From a virus: a DNA stretch of 51,707 nucleotides. The stretch is from the IMG/VR virus record IMGVR_UViG_3300034272_003143, positions 1-51,707 of that record. One strand, written 5' to 3'. The number at the start of each line of letters is the position of its first letter. The first letter of the stretch is position 1. Below, in pieces: positions 9,594 through 16,768 of this stretch. The notes below the pieces were generated by a model. The model made no database searches. It was not told the DNA's origin and worked only from the letters and a program-made list of their open reading frames with translations. The translations under genes were made by a program, and so were the position numbers.

Positions 9594-10406
9594 ATGACCT
9601 TATACAGCGGGCCATTTGGAGGTTATAATGTAGTCTGTCATTACAACATCAAAGCGATAAATTATCCCACCGATGCTACTCACTTCTTTATGGCTATTGC
9701 TGCAAGAGACAAGCGCAAATTGCGTCGTCAAGTTCAAGAGTTCGAGGCCCAATCTCGAGGAATGGACGTCCTGCCTTTTTACTCAAAGACGGACTCTCAG
9801 GAAAATCTCTGGAACTCCCTTAATCGCAACACTGTTACAATCGCAGTCGGACCGGCAGGTGTCGGTAAGACTATAGTCGCCCTTTGGTGGGGACTACAAG
9901 CGATTAAAGAAAACAAGATCCAAAAAATCTACTATCTCCGAAGCGATGTCGGATGCGCTCACCAACGTGGACGCGGCGCTTTACCAGGTACAATGGAAGA
10001 AAAAATGGCCCCGCTTGTGGGACCAGTGTATGATAACTTAGCGGTCATGACAAGATCGCAAGGTGCAAGTGAGTACCTGCTCAGCAAAAAAGTCATCGAG
10101 CCAATCCTTTTAGAGGATGTTCGAGGAAGAAGTTTTAATGACTGCTTAATCATCTTTGATGAAGCCCAAAACTCTCTGCCTGGAAATGTCAAAACCGCGC
10201 TGTCCAGGGTAGGCGAAAACGCTAAAATCATTGTAACGGGAGACACCAGACAAATTGATCTGGATGTATTCCGCTCTGACAACGGTTTGCTTGATAGCTA
10301 CCTTAGACTGGCAAACATCCCTTCCGTCGGAAGGGTTCAGTTTACTAAAGAAGACATCGTTCGTAACGGTGTCATTGCTGACATACTTTCTGCTTACGAC
10401 GACTAA
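9594..10406 (+). CDS. phoH: PhoH-like P-loop ATPase
   Basis: 270 residues from ATG 9594. Walker A GPAGVGKT is at residues 86-93, Walker B with LIIFDEAQN at about 185-193, and a sensor-like VTGDTRQIDLD follows; these define the PhoH family, which is very common in phages of cyanobacteria and other marine bacteria. Its role in phages is unsettled; a link to RNA metabolism or phosphate stress has been proposed. The start is uncertain: an in-frame ATG at 9691 (MAIAARDKRKLRRQVQEF) gives a more typical PhoH N-terminus, and a TATAAT lies between the two at 9624-9629. The gene follows a GGGTAAAAC element and leads a four-gene unit. Confidence 0.93.
   Translation: MTLYSGPFGGYNVVCHYNIKAINYPTDATHFFMAIAARDKRKLRRQVQEFEAQSRGMDVLPFYSKTDSQENLWNSLNRNTVTIAVGPAGVGKTIVALWWGLQAIKENKIQKIYYLRSDVGCAHQRGRGALPGTMEEKMAPLVGPVYDNLAVMTRSQGASEYLLSKKVIEPILLEDVRGRSFNDCLIIFDEAQNSLPGNVKTALSRVGENAKIIVTGDTRQIDLDVFRSDNGLLDSYLRLANIPSVGRVQFTKEDIVRNGVIADILSAYDD
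9624..9629 (+). promoter_or_regulatory. TATAAT near the phoH start
   Basis: Perfect -10-like hexamer between the two candidate phoH starts, with a weak TTATAC 18 bases upstream. A GGAGG at 9618-9622 sits before an ATG-TAG start-stop pair (9628). A promoter serving the 9691 start is possible. Confidence 0.35.
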
Positions 10407-10846
10407 TGCGAAAATCGACACGTTGGAATCGTTCCGCCCCACATGAGTTGGATGCCATGGTCATGGCGCCGGCTCTTCCTAATCTGCGCCCAATGGGAGT
10501 CACAAATCGTGACAACAACCCGTCCCCTTCACAGTCAAAAGTGGACACCGGCGTGTCTTTTTCCGAGTCAACTCGTGTCAATCTCGCAGATCCGCAAACG
10601 CTGGGAGTTTGGAATATGATGAAAAATGCCGATGATCCATCGCACGTGGCTTTCATCTACCGCTCCCAGTGCAACTCAAAACATTGCTCAATCCCAAAGG
10701 AACACCTTCGTCGCATGAGAGACGTGATGATTGCTGATATGCGGGAGAACGAGAAAAACTCCTCCTCTCGCAGAAAACAGACACAGGTCGGACGAAACGC
10801 TCCCACCTGGAATGATCCCCAACTCCAAATTCGTCGAGGAGCCTGA
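10406..10846 (+). CDS. Hypothetical protein
   Basis: 146 residues, start overlapping the phoH stop (TAATG). Low-complexity, Asn/Ser/Arg-rich N-terminus, then a more ordered part (VWNMMKNADDPSHVAFIYRS) containing C-x4-C (SQCNSKHCS) and a basic tail. No family recognised. Tight coupling puts it in the phoH unit; a virion or DNA-associated role is possible but not shown. Confidence 0.65.
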   Translation: MRKSTRWNRSAPHELDAMVMAPALPNLRPMGVTNRDNNPSPSQSKVDTGVSFSESTRVNLADPQTLGVWNMMKNADDPSHVAFIYRSQCNSKHCSIPKEHLRRMRDVMIADMRENEKNSSSRRKQTQVGRNAPTWNDPQLQIRRGA

Positions 10847-11172
10847 TGGATTACACAGTTCCATGCGCCAAATCGAAAGTCCATCCGGACGGGATTTGCA
10901 GAAAGAAACTCCATAAAAACATTCACTCCGGACTCCACAAACTCGTGGAACGTCTCGACAATGAGGCGATGGAGGAACAGCTCCAACAACAGAAGGAGCA
11001 ATTTGACGAGCAGCGCCGCCATCTCGACCTTCAGGAAAAAATGCTGGGTGTGGGAATAGGAACACACCGCGTCATCAAAGACATGCGGAAGAACAAACCC
11101 AAAGTTGAACCCTTCATCCCGGGTGCCGGAAGCGGTAAGCCCGACAAGCCCAAAAACAATAAGCAACAATGA
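10846..11172 (+). CDS. Hypothetical coiled-coil protein
   Basis: 108 residues with TGATG coupling to the gene before. Residues about 25-65 form a Gln/Glu-rich coiled coil (EEQLQQQKEQFDEQRRHLDL). The C-terminus is Lys/Pro-rich and disordered. N-terminal CxxxK and C residues (VPCAKSK, GICRKKLH) are noted but do not make a clear metal site. Possibly a scaffold or head-associated helper; function unknown. Confidence 0.65.
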   Translation: MDYTVPCAKSKVHPDGICRKKLHKNIHSGLHKLVERLDNEAMEEQLQQQKEQFDEQRRHLDLQEKMLGVGIGTHRVIKDMRKNKPKVEPFIPGAGSGKPDKPKNNKQQ

Positions 11173-11510
11173 ACTCTTACTTTTCACCCGAGGCTCTCGA
11201 AGCGCTGCAACAGGCTTACGAGATGCAACTTACGCCTGAGGAACAGGATTTTGATGCCATCACTGGCCTCCCCACAAATGTCGTAAGCGGCACATCTCCC
11301 TGGCACAATTCTGTCGATCTGTGGCGCTATCCCGACGGTAAAAACAAACTCGAGACATCCCCCATCATGTACCGTGCGGATGAGGATGAGTATGACGATG
11401 TTATTTCCGAGTATGAGGGAGAGGATGACGAATACGAAGAGGATGAGACCCTGAGTGATGAAGAGATTGATAATCTGATCGAGGAGCTTCTATACTCCGA
11501 TGAGGAATAA
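11169..11510 (+). CDS. Hypothetical acidic protein
   Basis: 113 residues, ATGA-coupled. The second half is extremely acidic (EYEGEDDEYEEDETLSDEE), ending NLIEELLYSDEE. Strongly acidic short phage proteins can mimic DNA or serve as scaffold parts; nothing here decides between these. It ends the phoH unit one base before a GGGTAAAAC element. Confidence 0.65.
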   Translation: MNSYFSPEALEALQQAYEMQLTPEEQDFDAITGLPTNVVSGTSPWHNSVDLWRYPDGKNKLETSPIMYRADEDEYDDVISEYEGEDDEYEEDETLSDEEIDNLIEELLYSDEE

Positions 11511-11511
11511 A

Positions 11512-11520
11512 GGGTAAAAC
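11512..11520 (+). promoter_or_regulatory. GGGTAAAAC element 4
   Basis: Two bases after a stop and 29 bases from the ATG at 11541. Confidence 0.7.
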
Positions 11521-11540
11521 CAACCAGCTTTGCTGCTCTT

Positions 11541-12233
11541 ATGGACGGTGTTGTTCTCCCCGGTGCGGGCGGGATGATTAACTCATCGAATGCCCAATCG
11601 GGTCCTGGTCTCAAGAAGGAGAACAGGGAGGACCGGAAGTGGGGGCAGGGGACAAATAAGGAAGGTTTTATGACCATCGGGAAAGTTGATCATTCCGACA
11701 AACGTCTGAATGCCCACAAGGAAAATCGTGAAAAGCGGGTGAATCTTATCAACCGATCGATGAACGAGTACGCTGACGGTGGTCAGGCCATGAGTGAGAT
11801 CATGGGACGTAAAACCCTCCGCGCCACTCAGTTCCGCGAGCTGAAGTCCAAAGAGTACAAGTTCTCAGAGGAGGATCTCAACGCTGAGTATCTGGCGATG
11901 GGGTCATACAAGGAGGGCTGCTCATGTGGAACATGCGCTTCCTGCCGAGCCAAGAAAAAAGAGGAGGCTGAGTACCGCGAGTGGTCCACTGAGAAGCGGA
12001 AGGAACTCTCGAAAGGTGACATTAAAGGTCACTTTGCTGGCCCTGACCAGTCATTCCCCATCTCAAACGCCACCGACGTGAAGGCGGCTTGGTCATCTGT
12101 TGGCCGCGCGAAAAACCCTCGCGCTGTCATGAAGAGCATCATTCGCATCGCAAAAGAACTTGGCCTGGAATCAGCACTCCCAGAGTCCGTCAAACAACGT
12201 ATGGAAGAAGGTGGTTCAGGACTCCCAGGATGA
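11541..12233 (+). CDS. Hypothetical protein with CxC zinc-knuckle-like cluster and helical C-terminal domain
   Basis: 230 residues. Residues about 124-136 hold a dense cysteine cluster (CSCGTCASCRAKKKEE) that could bind a metal. The last 70 residues (GHFAGPDQSFPISNATDVKA to KSIIRIAKELGLESALPES) resemble a small helical domain seen in phage and plasmid proteins and described as a domain of unknown function (DUF6582-like, from memory). The gene opens a unit 20 bases after a GGGTAAAAC element. It probably belongs to the head or a virion-internal set; not proven. Confidence 0.65.
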   Translation: MDGVVLPGAGGMINSSNAQSGPGLKKENREDRKWGQGTNKEGFMTIGKVDHSDKRLNAHKENREKRVNLINRSMNEYADGGQAMSEIMGRKTLRATQFRELKSKEYKFSEEDLNAEYLAMGSYKEGCSCGTCASCRAKKKEEAEYREWSTEKRKELSKGDIKGHFAGPDQSFPISNATDVKAAWSSVGRAKNPRAVMKSIIRIAKELGLESALPESVKQRMEEGGSGLPG

Positions 12234-12520
12234 TCTCGATCACTGCACTGTTGGCTGTCGCCGGTCCTGTGACCGGCGTTCTTCTTTCAGTCATTCTGTA
12301 TTTTTCACGGAAGACTCTTGAAGACGTGTCCTCATCATTGAAAAGTGTTGAGTCGACGCTTGTGGAACTTCGTGTGGAAGTTCCTAAGTCTTACGTCACA
12401 AAAGAAGAACTCCTCTCCCACATGAAAGCCGAGGAAACTTGGCACAGCCACATTAATTCCCAACTTCGTGACATTCGCGAAGAAATGTCCGCCCTACGTG
12501 ATTGGAGCCACCACCGATGA
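12230..12520 (+). CDS. Small membrane protein with coiled coil (holin- or spanin-like architecture)
   Basis: 96 residues from ATG 12230, chosen because ATGA overlaps the upstream stop. Residues 2-25 form one clear membrane segment (ITALLAVAGPVTGVLLSVIL), followed by a charged coiled coil (about 27-90). A single N-terminal membrane helix plus a soluble coil fits a holin-associated protein, an inner-membrane spanin or an inner-membrane anchor. No endolysin lies next to it in this window, so the lysis idea is weak. Confidence 0.65.
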   Translation: MISITALLAVAGPVTGVLLSVILYFSRKTLEDVSSSLKSVESTLVELRVEVPKSYVTKEELLSHMKAEETWHSHINSQLRDIREEMSALRDWSHHR

Positions 12521-13272
12521 ACCTTGAAGATTACGACTTTGACCGCCTTCTCGGGTTGGGCTTCACTGAGAAAGCTACAGGGGATTTGAAGGACGCTTGT
12601 TGGAAGGGCTATACTGCCATCGGTACCAAAAAGAAAGGTGGTCGCACAGTACCAAACTGCGTCCCCATCAAAAAGTCGGAGCACTCTGAGTCAGATGACT
12701 TCCGCCAGGTTCAAATGGGCGGCGATTTGCTCGTTGATGTAGAGTGTGATACGAATCTCCCGGTCTCCACACCTGCTGAGCTTCGTGAGGCCAAGATGCG
12801 GAAGCGTGTGGTTGCAGCTCAGAACAAGGCCCAGCGCCAAGAAGCTCGTGAACAGGCCAAGCGCGCTCGTGAGGCGAAGAGGGCGAGTCGCGAAGCGAAG
12901 AAGATGCAGCAAGGATTCGCTGAAGAAATGAAGCGCAAACCACTCATTGCTGGCCCAAGTGCGGGTTCGCCAAGTTTTGCTGAGGGGAAAGGAACTGGAA
13001 AGCCATGCGGCGACTCGCACATCTCCGCAAAGAAGACTTGCAAAGTTGGCCAGGGATCAGTGAAGCGTGATCCAAGCAAAGATGTCAAGCGCGGTAACAC
13101 TCTGATTGGCACCTCTCCGAAGAACATGTCGATTGACAATCTCAATGAGGTGAAGAAGGAATACGAAGACTACAAGAAGAAGTTCGGTCATCGTCCTGAC
13201 CTCAAAAACGTGATGGACGCTTATGAGAAGCGCATCGCAGACGCTGAAAAAGCTATCAAGGAGATGGACTGA
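12517..13272 (+). CDS. Hypothetical charged protein with two cysteine-containing motifs
   Basis: 251 residues from ATG 12517 (ATGA coupling). An N-terminal motif reads CWKGYTAIGTKKKGGRTVPN, followed by CVP; this type of motif is common in phage proteins of unknown function. Residues about 90-140 are an Arg/Lys/Glu/Ala-rich helix. Around residue 160 is GKPCGDSHISAKKTCKVG, a motif repeated at the start of the kinase-fold protein at 14921. The C-terminus is a charged helix pair. Likely a virion-internal or head-associated protein; function unknown. Confidence 0.65.
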   Translation: MNLEDYDFDRLLGLGFTEKATGDLKDACWKGYTAIGTKKKGGRTVPNCVPIKKSEHSESDDFRQVQMGGDLLVDVECDTNLPVSTPAELREAKMRKRVVAAQNKAQRQEAREQAKRAREAKRASREAKKMQQGFAEEMKRKPLIAGPSAGSPSFAEGKGTGKPCGDSHISAKKTCKVGQGSVKRDPSKDVKRGNTLIGTSPKNMSIDNLNEVKKEYEDYKKKFGHRPDLKNVMDAYEKRIADAEKAIKEMD

Positions 13273-13637
13273 TGTTCGGCTCCTTCCCTGACGACCTCCT
13301 CAAGCAATTCAAAGAGGATTACGCTGAGCGCCAGGCTTTTGCCTTAGGTTATCCTCAGCAGACCTACTCTGATAAGGAGTCACTTGAGTGTAATAAGCCA
13401 AAGGCTGAAACCCACAATGGGAAAAGCCATGTGGTAAAAGCTTGCTATGATGGCGCGCCCGAAGGAGGCAAACTCATCCGATTCGGCCAAGCTGGAGCCT
13501 CTACCGCAGGCAAACCCAAAGAGGGCGAGTCAGACCGCATGAAAGCGAGGCGTGCGTCTTTCAAAGCCCGCCACGGCCGAAACATCGCCAAAGGAAAGTC
13601 ATCCGCAGCTTACTGGGCGGACAAGGTTAAATGGTAA
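13272..13637 (+). CDS. Hypothetical basic protein with ARH..SAAYWADKVKW motif
   Basis: 121 residues, TGATG coupled. The C-terminal half (GGKLIRFGQAGAS, then RRASFKARHGRNIAKGKSSA and AYWADKVKW) is a recognisable short module found in head-region proteins of large phages; I know it only as a conserved region of unknown function. Very basic, which would suit binding DNA or acidic partners. Confidence 0.65.
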   Translation: MFGSFPDDLLKQFKEDYAERQAFALGYPQQTYSDKESLECNKPKAETHNGKSHVVKACYDGAPEGGKLIRFGQAGASTAGKPKEGESDRMKARRASFKARHGRNIAKGKSSAAYWADKVKW

Positions 13638-13641
13638 CACA

Positions 13642-14208
13642 ATGAACACTTTCAGTCTCCCCTCAGTCGACCACCTCATCGAAGGTGTTCACTACACAAT
13701 CGTCGATTGGTCCTTTGCCGAAGGCCGCGCACGAGACCGCGGTCTTGAGACCAATATGCCTTCCCGTGGAATGGCTTCTACCTTTGCTGATGGGCAGGAA
13801 TGTCCAGAGGGCGAGAAGATGATTTTTGGCATGTGCCGCAAAACGGGTCAGAAACAAGGCGAAAAGGAATTTGACTCCTCAAAGAAAACCAAACAGGAGG
13901 AGGAAGGCGAAGCCCAAGCGAAGAAGGAAGGTTCCGACTTCAAAAACAACAAAATGATCAAAGACGTCAAAACAGGCAAGAAAATGGGTTGGGCCATGAA
14001 AGATGGTAAACCCGTGCTTGTGGAGTGGGGGTCAGTTGCGGGCGAGAAGAAGGTAGGCCCCAAGCAACCAGCTCCAAAACCCGGAACAAAGCCTAAGGAA
14101 AAGCCTAAGCCAGAACAACCCAAGCCCCAACAGTCAGCCTCTTCAGCGCCCGACAACGCCGACAGCTTGGTGCGGGAAGAGAAAAAGCGTGATCTCCTCC
14201 CAGGGTAA
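13642..14208 (+). CDS. Hypothetical Lys/Pro-rich protein
   Basis: 188 residues from ATG 13642, four bases after the preceding stop; a longer in-frame start exists at 13552 but lies wholly inside the previous gene. A short ordered N-terminus (residues 1-65) contains C-x13-C (ECPEGEKMIFGMCRKTG). The rest is a low-complexity Lys/Glu/Pro/Gln tail (KPKEKPKPEQPKPQQ). Its stop codon TAA is the TAA inside a GGGTAAAAC element. Function unknown; probably disordered. Confidence 0.6.
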   Translation: MNTFSLPSVDHLIEGVHYTIVDWSFAEGRARDRGLETNMPSRGMASTFADGQECPEGEKMIFGMCRKTGQKQGEKEFDSSKKTKQEEEGEAQAKKEGSDFKNNKMIKDVKTGKKMGWAMKDGKPVLVEWGSVAGEKKVGPKQPAPKPGTKPKEKPKPEQPKPQQSASSAPDNADSLVREEKKRDLLPG

Positions 14209-14211
14209 AAC
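14203..14211 (+). promoter_or_regulatory. GGGTAAAAC element 5
   Basis: The TAA of the upstream gene (14206-14208) is part of the element; next ATG 29 bases on. Confidence 0.7.
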
Positions 14212-14231
14212 AGATCTAAAGCTCCCGAACA

Positions 14232-14921
14232 ATGCGTAAAGATTCCATCGCCCCCGGTGCCTACCAAAAGGCGCTGGAAATGTACCAGTTTTCAGAGAAA
14301 GGCTTCCACGGTGCTGGCGTCGACGCTGACGACGTTCCGGTGTTGGCACCTCAAGTGTCCAAACTGAAAAAAGAGGACGAGCCCTGGCAGCCCAACTCCG
14401 CTTTCTACGGCAACCAACCACGTGGCAGTGGCCCCTCGGCTTTCAACTACGGTGAGGAGCAGGGCACTGGTGAGTACAACTCCATGCAGGGCCAACTCAC
14501 TAAGCTCATGGATATGCAGGAAAACCTGAGTGGGCAACTCCGTCGTGCTCGCCAACTCGGCAATTTCAAAGAGGAGCATCGTATTGTTCAAGAGCGCAAT
14601 AACGTTCTGAAAGCCATCTCTGCCATCGAAGCAAAGATGATGGTAAATGACAATGGCCGCTTCCGTCGTGACATGAACGACGGCATGATGTACGAATCGC
14701 AAAATCATCAAGAGGAAGAAAATCCCTTCCGTGATTTTGTTGAGGCCATCGACGAAAACGATCAAAAAATCGCCGCACTTGAGGCTGCGATGTTGGAGTT
14801 TTCAGAAAGCAAGAACCTAAGGTCAGCAGGTGGAGATGATTCTGCAGATCCTGGCCAATCCTACTCCCCTGAGGACGACGAGGAAGACGACGAAGACGAA
14901 GAAACTCTGGACGAAGAGTGA
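14232..14921 (+). CDS. Hypothetical protein with central coiled coil and acidic tail
   Basis: 229 residues. Residues about 80-140 form a coiled coil (MQGQLTKLMDMQENLSGQLR); the last 20 residues are almost all Asp/Glu. This shape (flexible start, coil, acidic tail) is typical of scaffold-like or virion-internal phage proteins. It leads a unit 20 bases after a GGGTAAAAC element, with the kinase-fold gene directly behind it (TGATG). Confidence 0.6.
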   Translation: MRKDSIAPGAYQKALEMYQFSEKGFHGAGVDADDVPVLAPQVSKLKKEDEPWQPNSAFYGNQPRGSGPSAFNYGEEQGTGEYNSMQGQLTKLMDMQENLSGQLRRARQLGNFKEEHRIVQERNNVLKAISAIEAKMMVNDNGRFRRDMNDGMMYESQNHQEEENPFRDFVEAIDENDQKIAALEAAMLEFSESKNLRSAGGDDSADPGQSYSPEDDEEDDEDEETLDEE

Positions 14922-16555
14922 TGGCTAGAGCTGGGAAGGGGAAACCGTGCGGAGATTCGTTTATCTCCGCGAGCAAAAAGTGCAACATCGGCCAACTTTC
15001 CCAGCGCCTGAACAAGGGAATGCTGGCGAAGGCGACGACTGAGAAGCTGAAAGATTATCTCAATCGTGCGCCGTACAAATATCAGAGAGACGTCATTAAG
15101 GCGGAGCTCGACCGTCGTGCTGGGAAGGCTCCGTCAGTTCCCTCAGACTTGAAGAAACAGCTCGCCGCTCTCGCCGGACCTACCAACCGTGGGCTTCAAC
15201 GAGAGAAGATGGACAGTCTGCCGCCACAGAGGGACAGTGAGCCTCCTGGCCTCGCCATCCTACGGAGAATGCGGGAGAAGGGGGAGAATGAACCTTCCGC
15301 GAAGCCTGCCGTCAAAGACGGTGATCTGTCCCGGCAGATCAACGCGGGATTCCTCAAAAACGCGGCGAAGGAGAAACTCGAGGAGTATCTTCAGCGGGCT
15401 CCCTACAAATATCAGCGAGACAAGATTCAGGCTGCGCTCAATGAGCGTGCGAAAATGGATGGCGCAAAACCTGAGGGTGGAAATCTGTCCAAAGGTGGGA
15501 AGTGGGGAAAGTGGACCGACGAGAAACTTCAGGATCAACTTGATGAGGCGAAAAGACGGGCGAAGCTCGATCAGATCGACGAAATTGAGAAAGAACTCAA
15601 GCGTCGTGGAGTGGAGCCGCGTGCGATGGAACCCGCGGGCCGTCCGAAGGGAATGAACAGCTGGGAGCTCCAGAGCGCTGTTAGCATTGATGATCGCATT
15701 GAGAGAGACACGACTAAGGCACTTGGCGACAGCACATTTGTGTGGGGCAACTCGCTGGTGAGAGAAGCGAAAGTGTTGGGTTCCGGTGCGTATGGCACCG
15801 CGATCAAGGACAAGGGAGGTGACGTGGTCAAGCGTGGGACCATCGGCGACAACGAAGCTGACCTCATTGATAAGATCGGGAAAGCTGACCTCGGTCCGAG
15901 ACTCATCGCGGCTCAACTCGATGGTCCAGCTGGTCCTCCGAACACCTCCACGGGCCGTGTGGCCATGACACTCGTTCCAGGAACTCCCATCGGTAGGAGA
16001 GCTGGCGACGCGCCCATCGGAAAGACGGGTAAAGTGGTCTCAGATGCCTACTGGGAAGCTCGTGCCAAACTTCACCGCATGGGCATCGCCCACAACGACA
16101 TGCACATCGAGAACGTCTTCGTCGATCGCAAGGGCAATGGCCGATTCGTGGACATGGGCATGGCTCAGGACAATCCCAAAGCGGCACTCGCCGAGGCAAT
16201 GGGCGCCTTCACCAGGGGACCGATGGGGACCTCCATTGGAAGCGACACTGGCGATTGGCAGGTGAGAAGGTGGGATGGCACTGCTGGACGGGACATGACT
16301 AATGCCGAGAGGTCAAACAGTCCAGTCGTTCGACAGGAGTTCGCCCGGAGATTTCCCACCGCGGCGAAGGTGCTCCAAAACAAAGAAAAGGCTATATCTA
16401 AGATGAAGAGCTTCGGTCTGTCCGATCAGGACGTGGCCGACATCATAGGCCATGGCATCAGAAAGGACAATGACTCCTTCGAGAAGGGTGCCATGGGCAG
16501 GCTCACCAATGACCAAGCCCTGAAAATCATCAACATTCTCTACGATGGCATCTAA
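14921..16555 (+). CDS. Protein kinase-fold virion-type protein with N-terminal helical repeats
   Basis: 544 residues; ATG 14921 is preferred over GTG 14918 because TGATG couples it to the upstream stop. The N-terminus has GKPCGDSFISASKKC. Two copies of a 45-residue helical repeat (EKLKDYLNRAPYKYQRD and EKLEEYLQRAPYKYQRD) and a degenerate third follow. The C-terminal half is kinase-like: glycine loop VLGSGAYGTA (about 286-295), a VVKR candidate lysine (about 305), hinge-like MTLVPGTPIG, catalytic loop GIAHNDMHIENVFVD (about 388-402) and FVDMGMAQD in place of DFG. The key Asp, Asn and second Asp are present, so it may be active, perhaps on host or virion proteins. An atypical, RIO- or aminoglycoside-kinase-like fold is my reading. 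Confidence 0.75.
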   Translation: MARAGKGKPCGDSFISASKKCNIGQLSQRLNKGMLAKATTEKLKDYLNRAPYKYQRDVIKAELDRRAGKAPSVPSDLKKQLAALAGPTNRGLQREKMDSLPPQRDSEPPGLAILRRMREKGENEPSAKPAVKDGDLSRQINAGFLKNAAKEKLEEYLQRAPYKYQRDKIQAALNERAKMDGAKPEGGNLSKGGKWGKWTDEKLQDQLDEAKRRAKLDQIDEIEKELKRRGVEPRAMEPAGRPKGMNSWELQSAVSIDDRIERDTTKALGDSTFVWGNSLVREAKVLGSGAYGTAIKDKGGDVVKRGTIGDNEADLIDKIGKADLGPRLIAAQLDGPAGPPNTSTGRVAMTLVPGTPIGRRAGDAPIGKTGKVVSDAYWEARAKLHRMGIAHNDMHIENVFVDRKGNGRFVDMGMAQDNPKAALAEAMGAFTRGPMGTSIGSDTGDWQVRRWDGTAGRDMTNAERSNSPVVRQEFARRFPTAAKVLQNKEKAISKMKSFGLSDQDVADIIGHGIRKDNDSFEKGAMGRLTNDQALKIINILYDGI

Positions 16556-16712
16556 ATCTGACGACAAGAAGTACATCGCACTGATGGATAAGTACAAGCA
16601 GAATCGTGGAAAGGATCCGCAAGGTGCCATGAAGTACCTTGATGCCGCGATGGAGCTTAGCGCTCGTGGTAATGTGAGTGACGACGCCCGAGTCGGTGCC
16701 GCCTATCTCTGA
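16545..16712 (+). CDS. Small hypothetical helical protein
   Basis: 55 residues, overlapping the last 11 bases of the kinase-fold gene. Sequence begins ASKSDDKKYIALMDKYKQNR and ends SDDARVGAAYL. It reads as a compact helical hairpin with normal amino-acid use. It is followed by two bases and a variant of the GGGTAAAAC element. Function unknown. Confidence 0.5.
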   Translation: MASKSDDKKYIALMDKYKQNRGKDPQGAMKYLDAAMELSARGNVSDDARVGAAYL

Positions 16713-16714
16713 CG

Positions 16715-16723
16715 GGGTAAGAG
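16715..16723 (+). promoter_or_regulatory. Variant element GGGTAAGAG
   Basis: Two mismatches to the common form, placed just after a stop and 54 bases before the giant fibre gene. A small 5-bp hairpin (16732-16747) follows it. Confidence 0.45.
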
Positions 16724-16768
16724 TGTTGAAAGCCCGTCTTCACGGGCACGCACTCGCTCTTCAGCAAC

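Noticed and set aside
12089-12229. Longer start for the small membrane protein
   Set aside because: It would lie inside the preceding gene; ATG 12230 has ATGA coupling and begins right at the membrane segment.
16026-16034. GGGTAAAGT inside the kinase-fold gene
   Set aside because: Two mismatches at the 3' end and located within a coding region far from any stop codon, unlike the other copies.
16732-16747. GCCCG/CGGGC hairpin before the giant fibre gene
   Set aside because: Five base pairs and no T-run; noted with the adjacent element but not called as a terminator.
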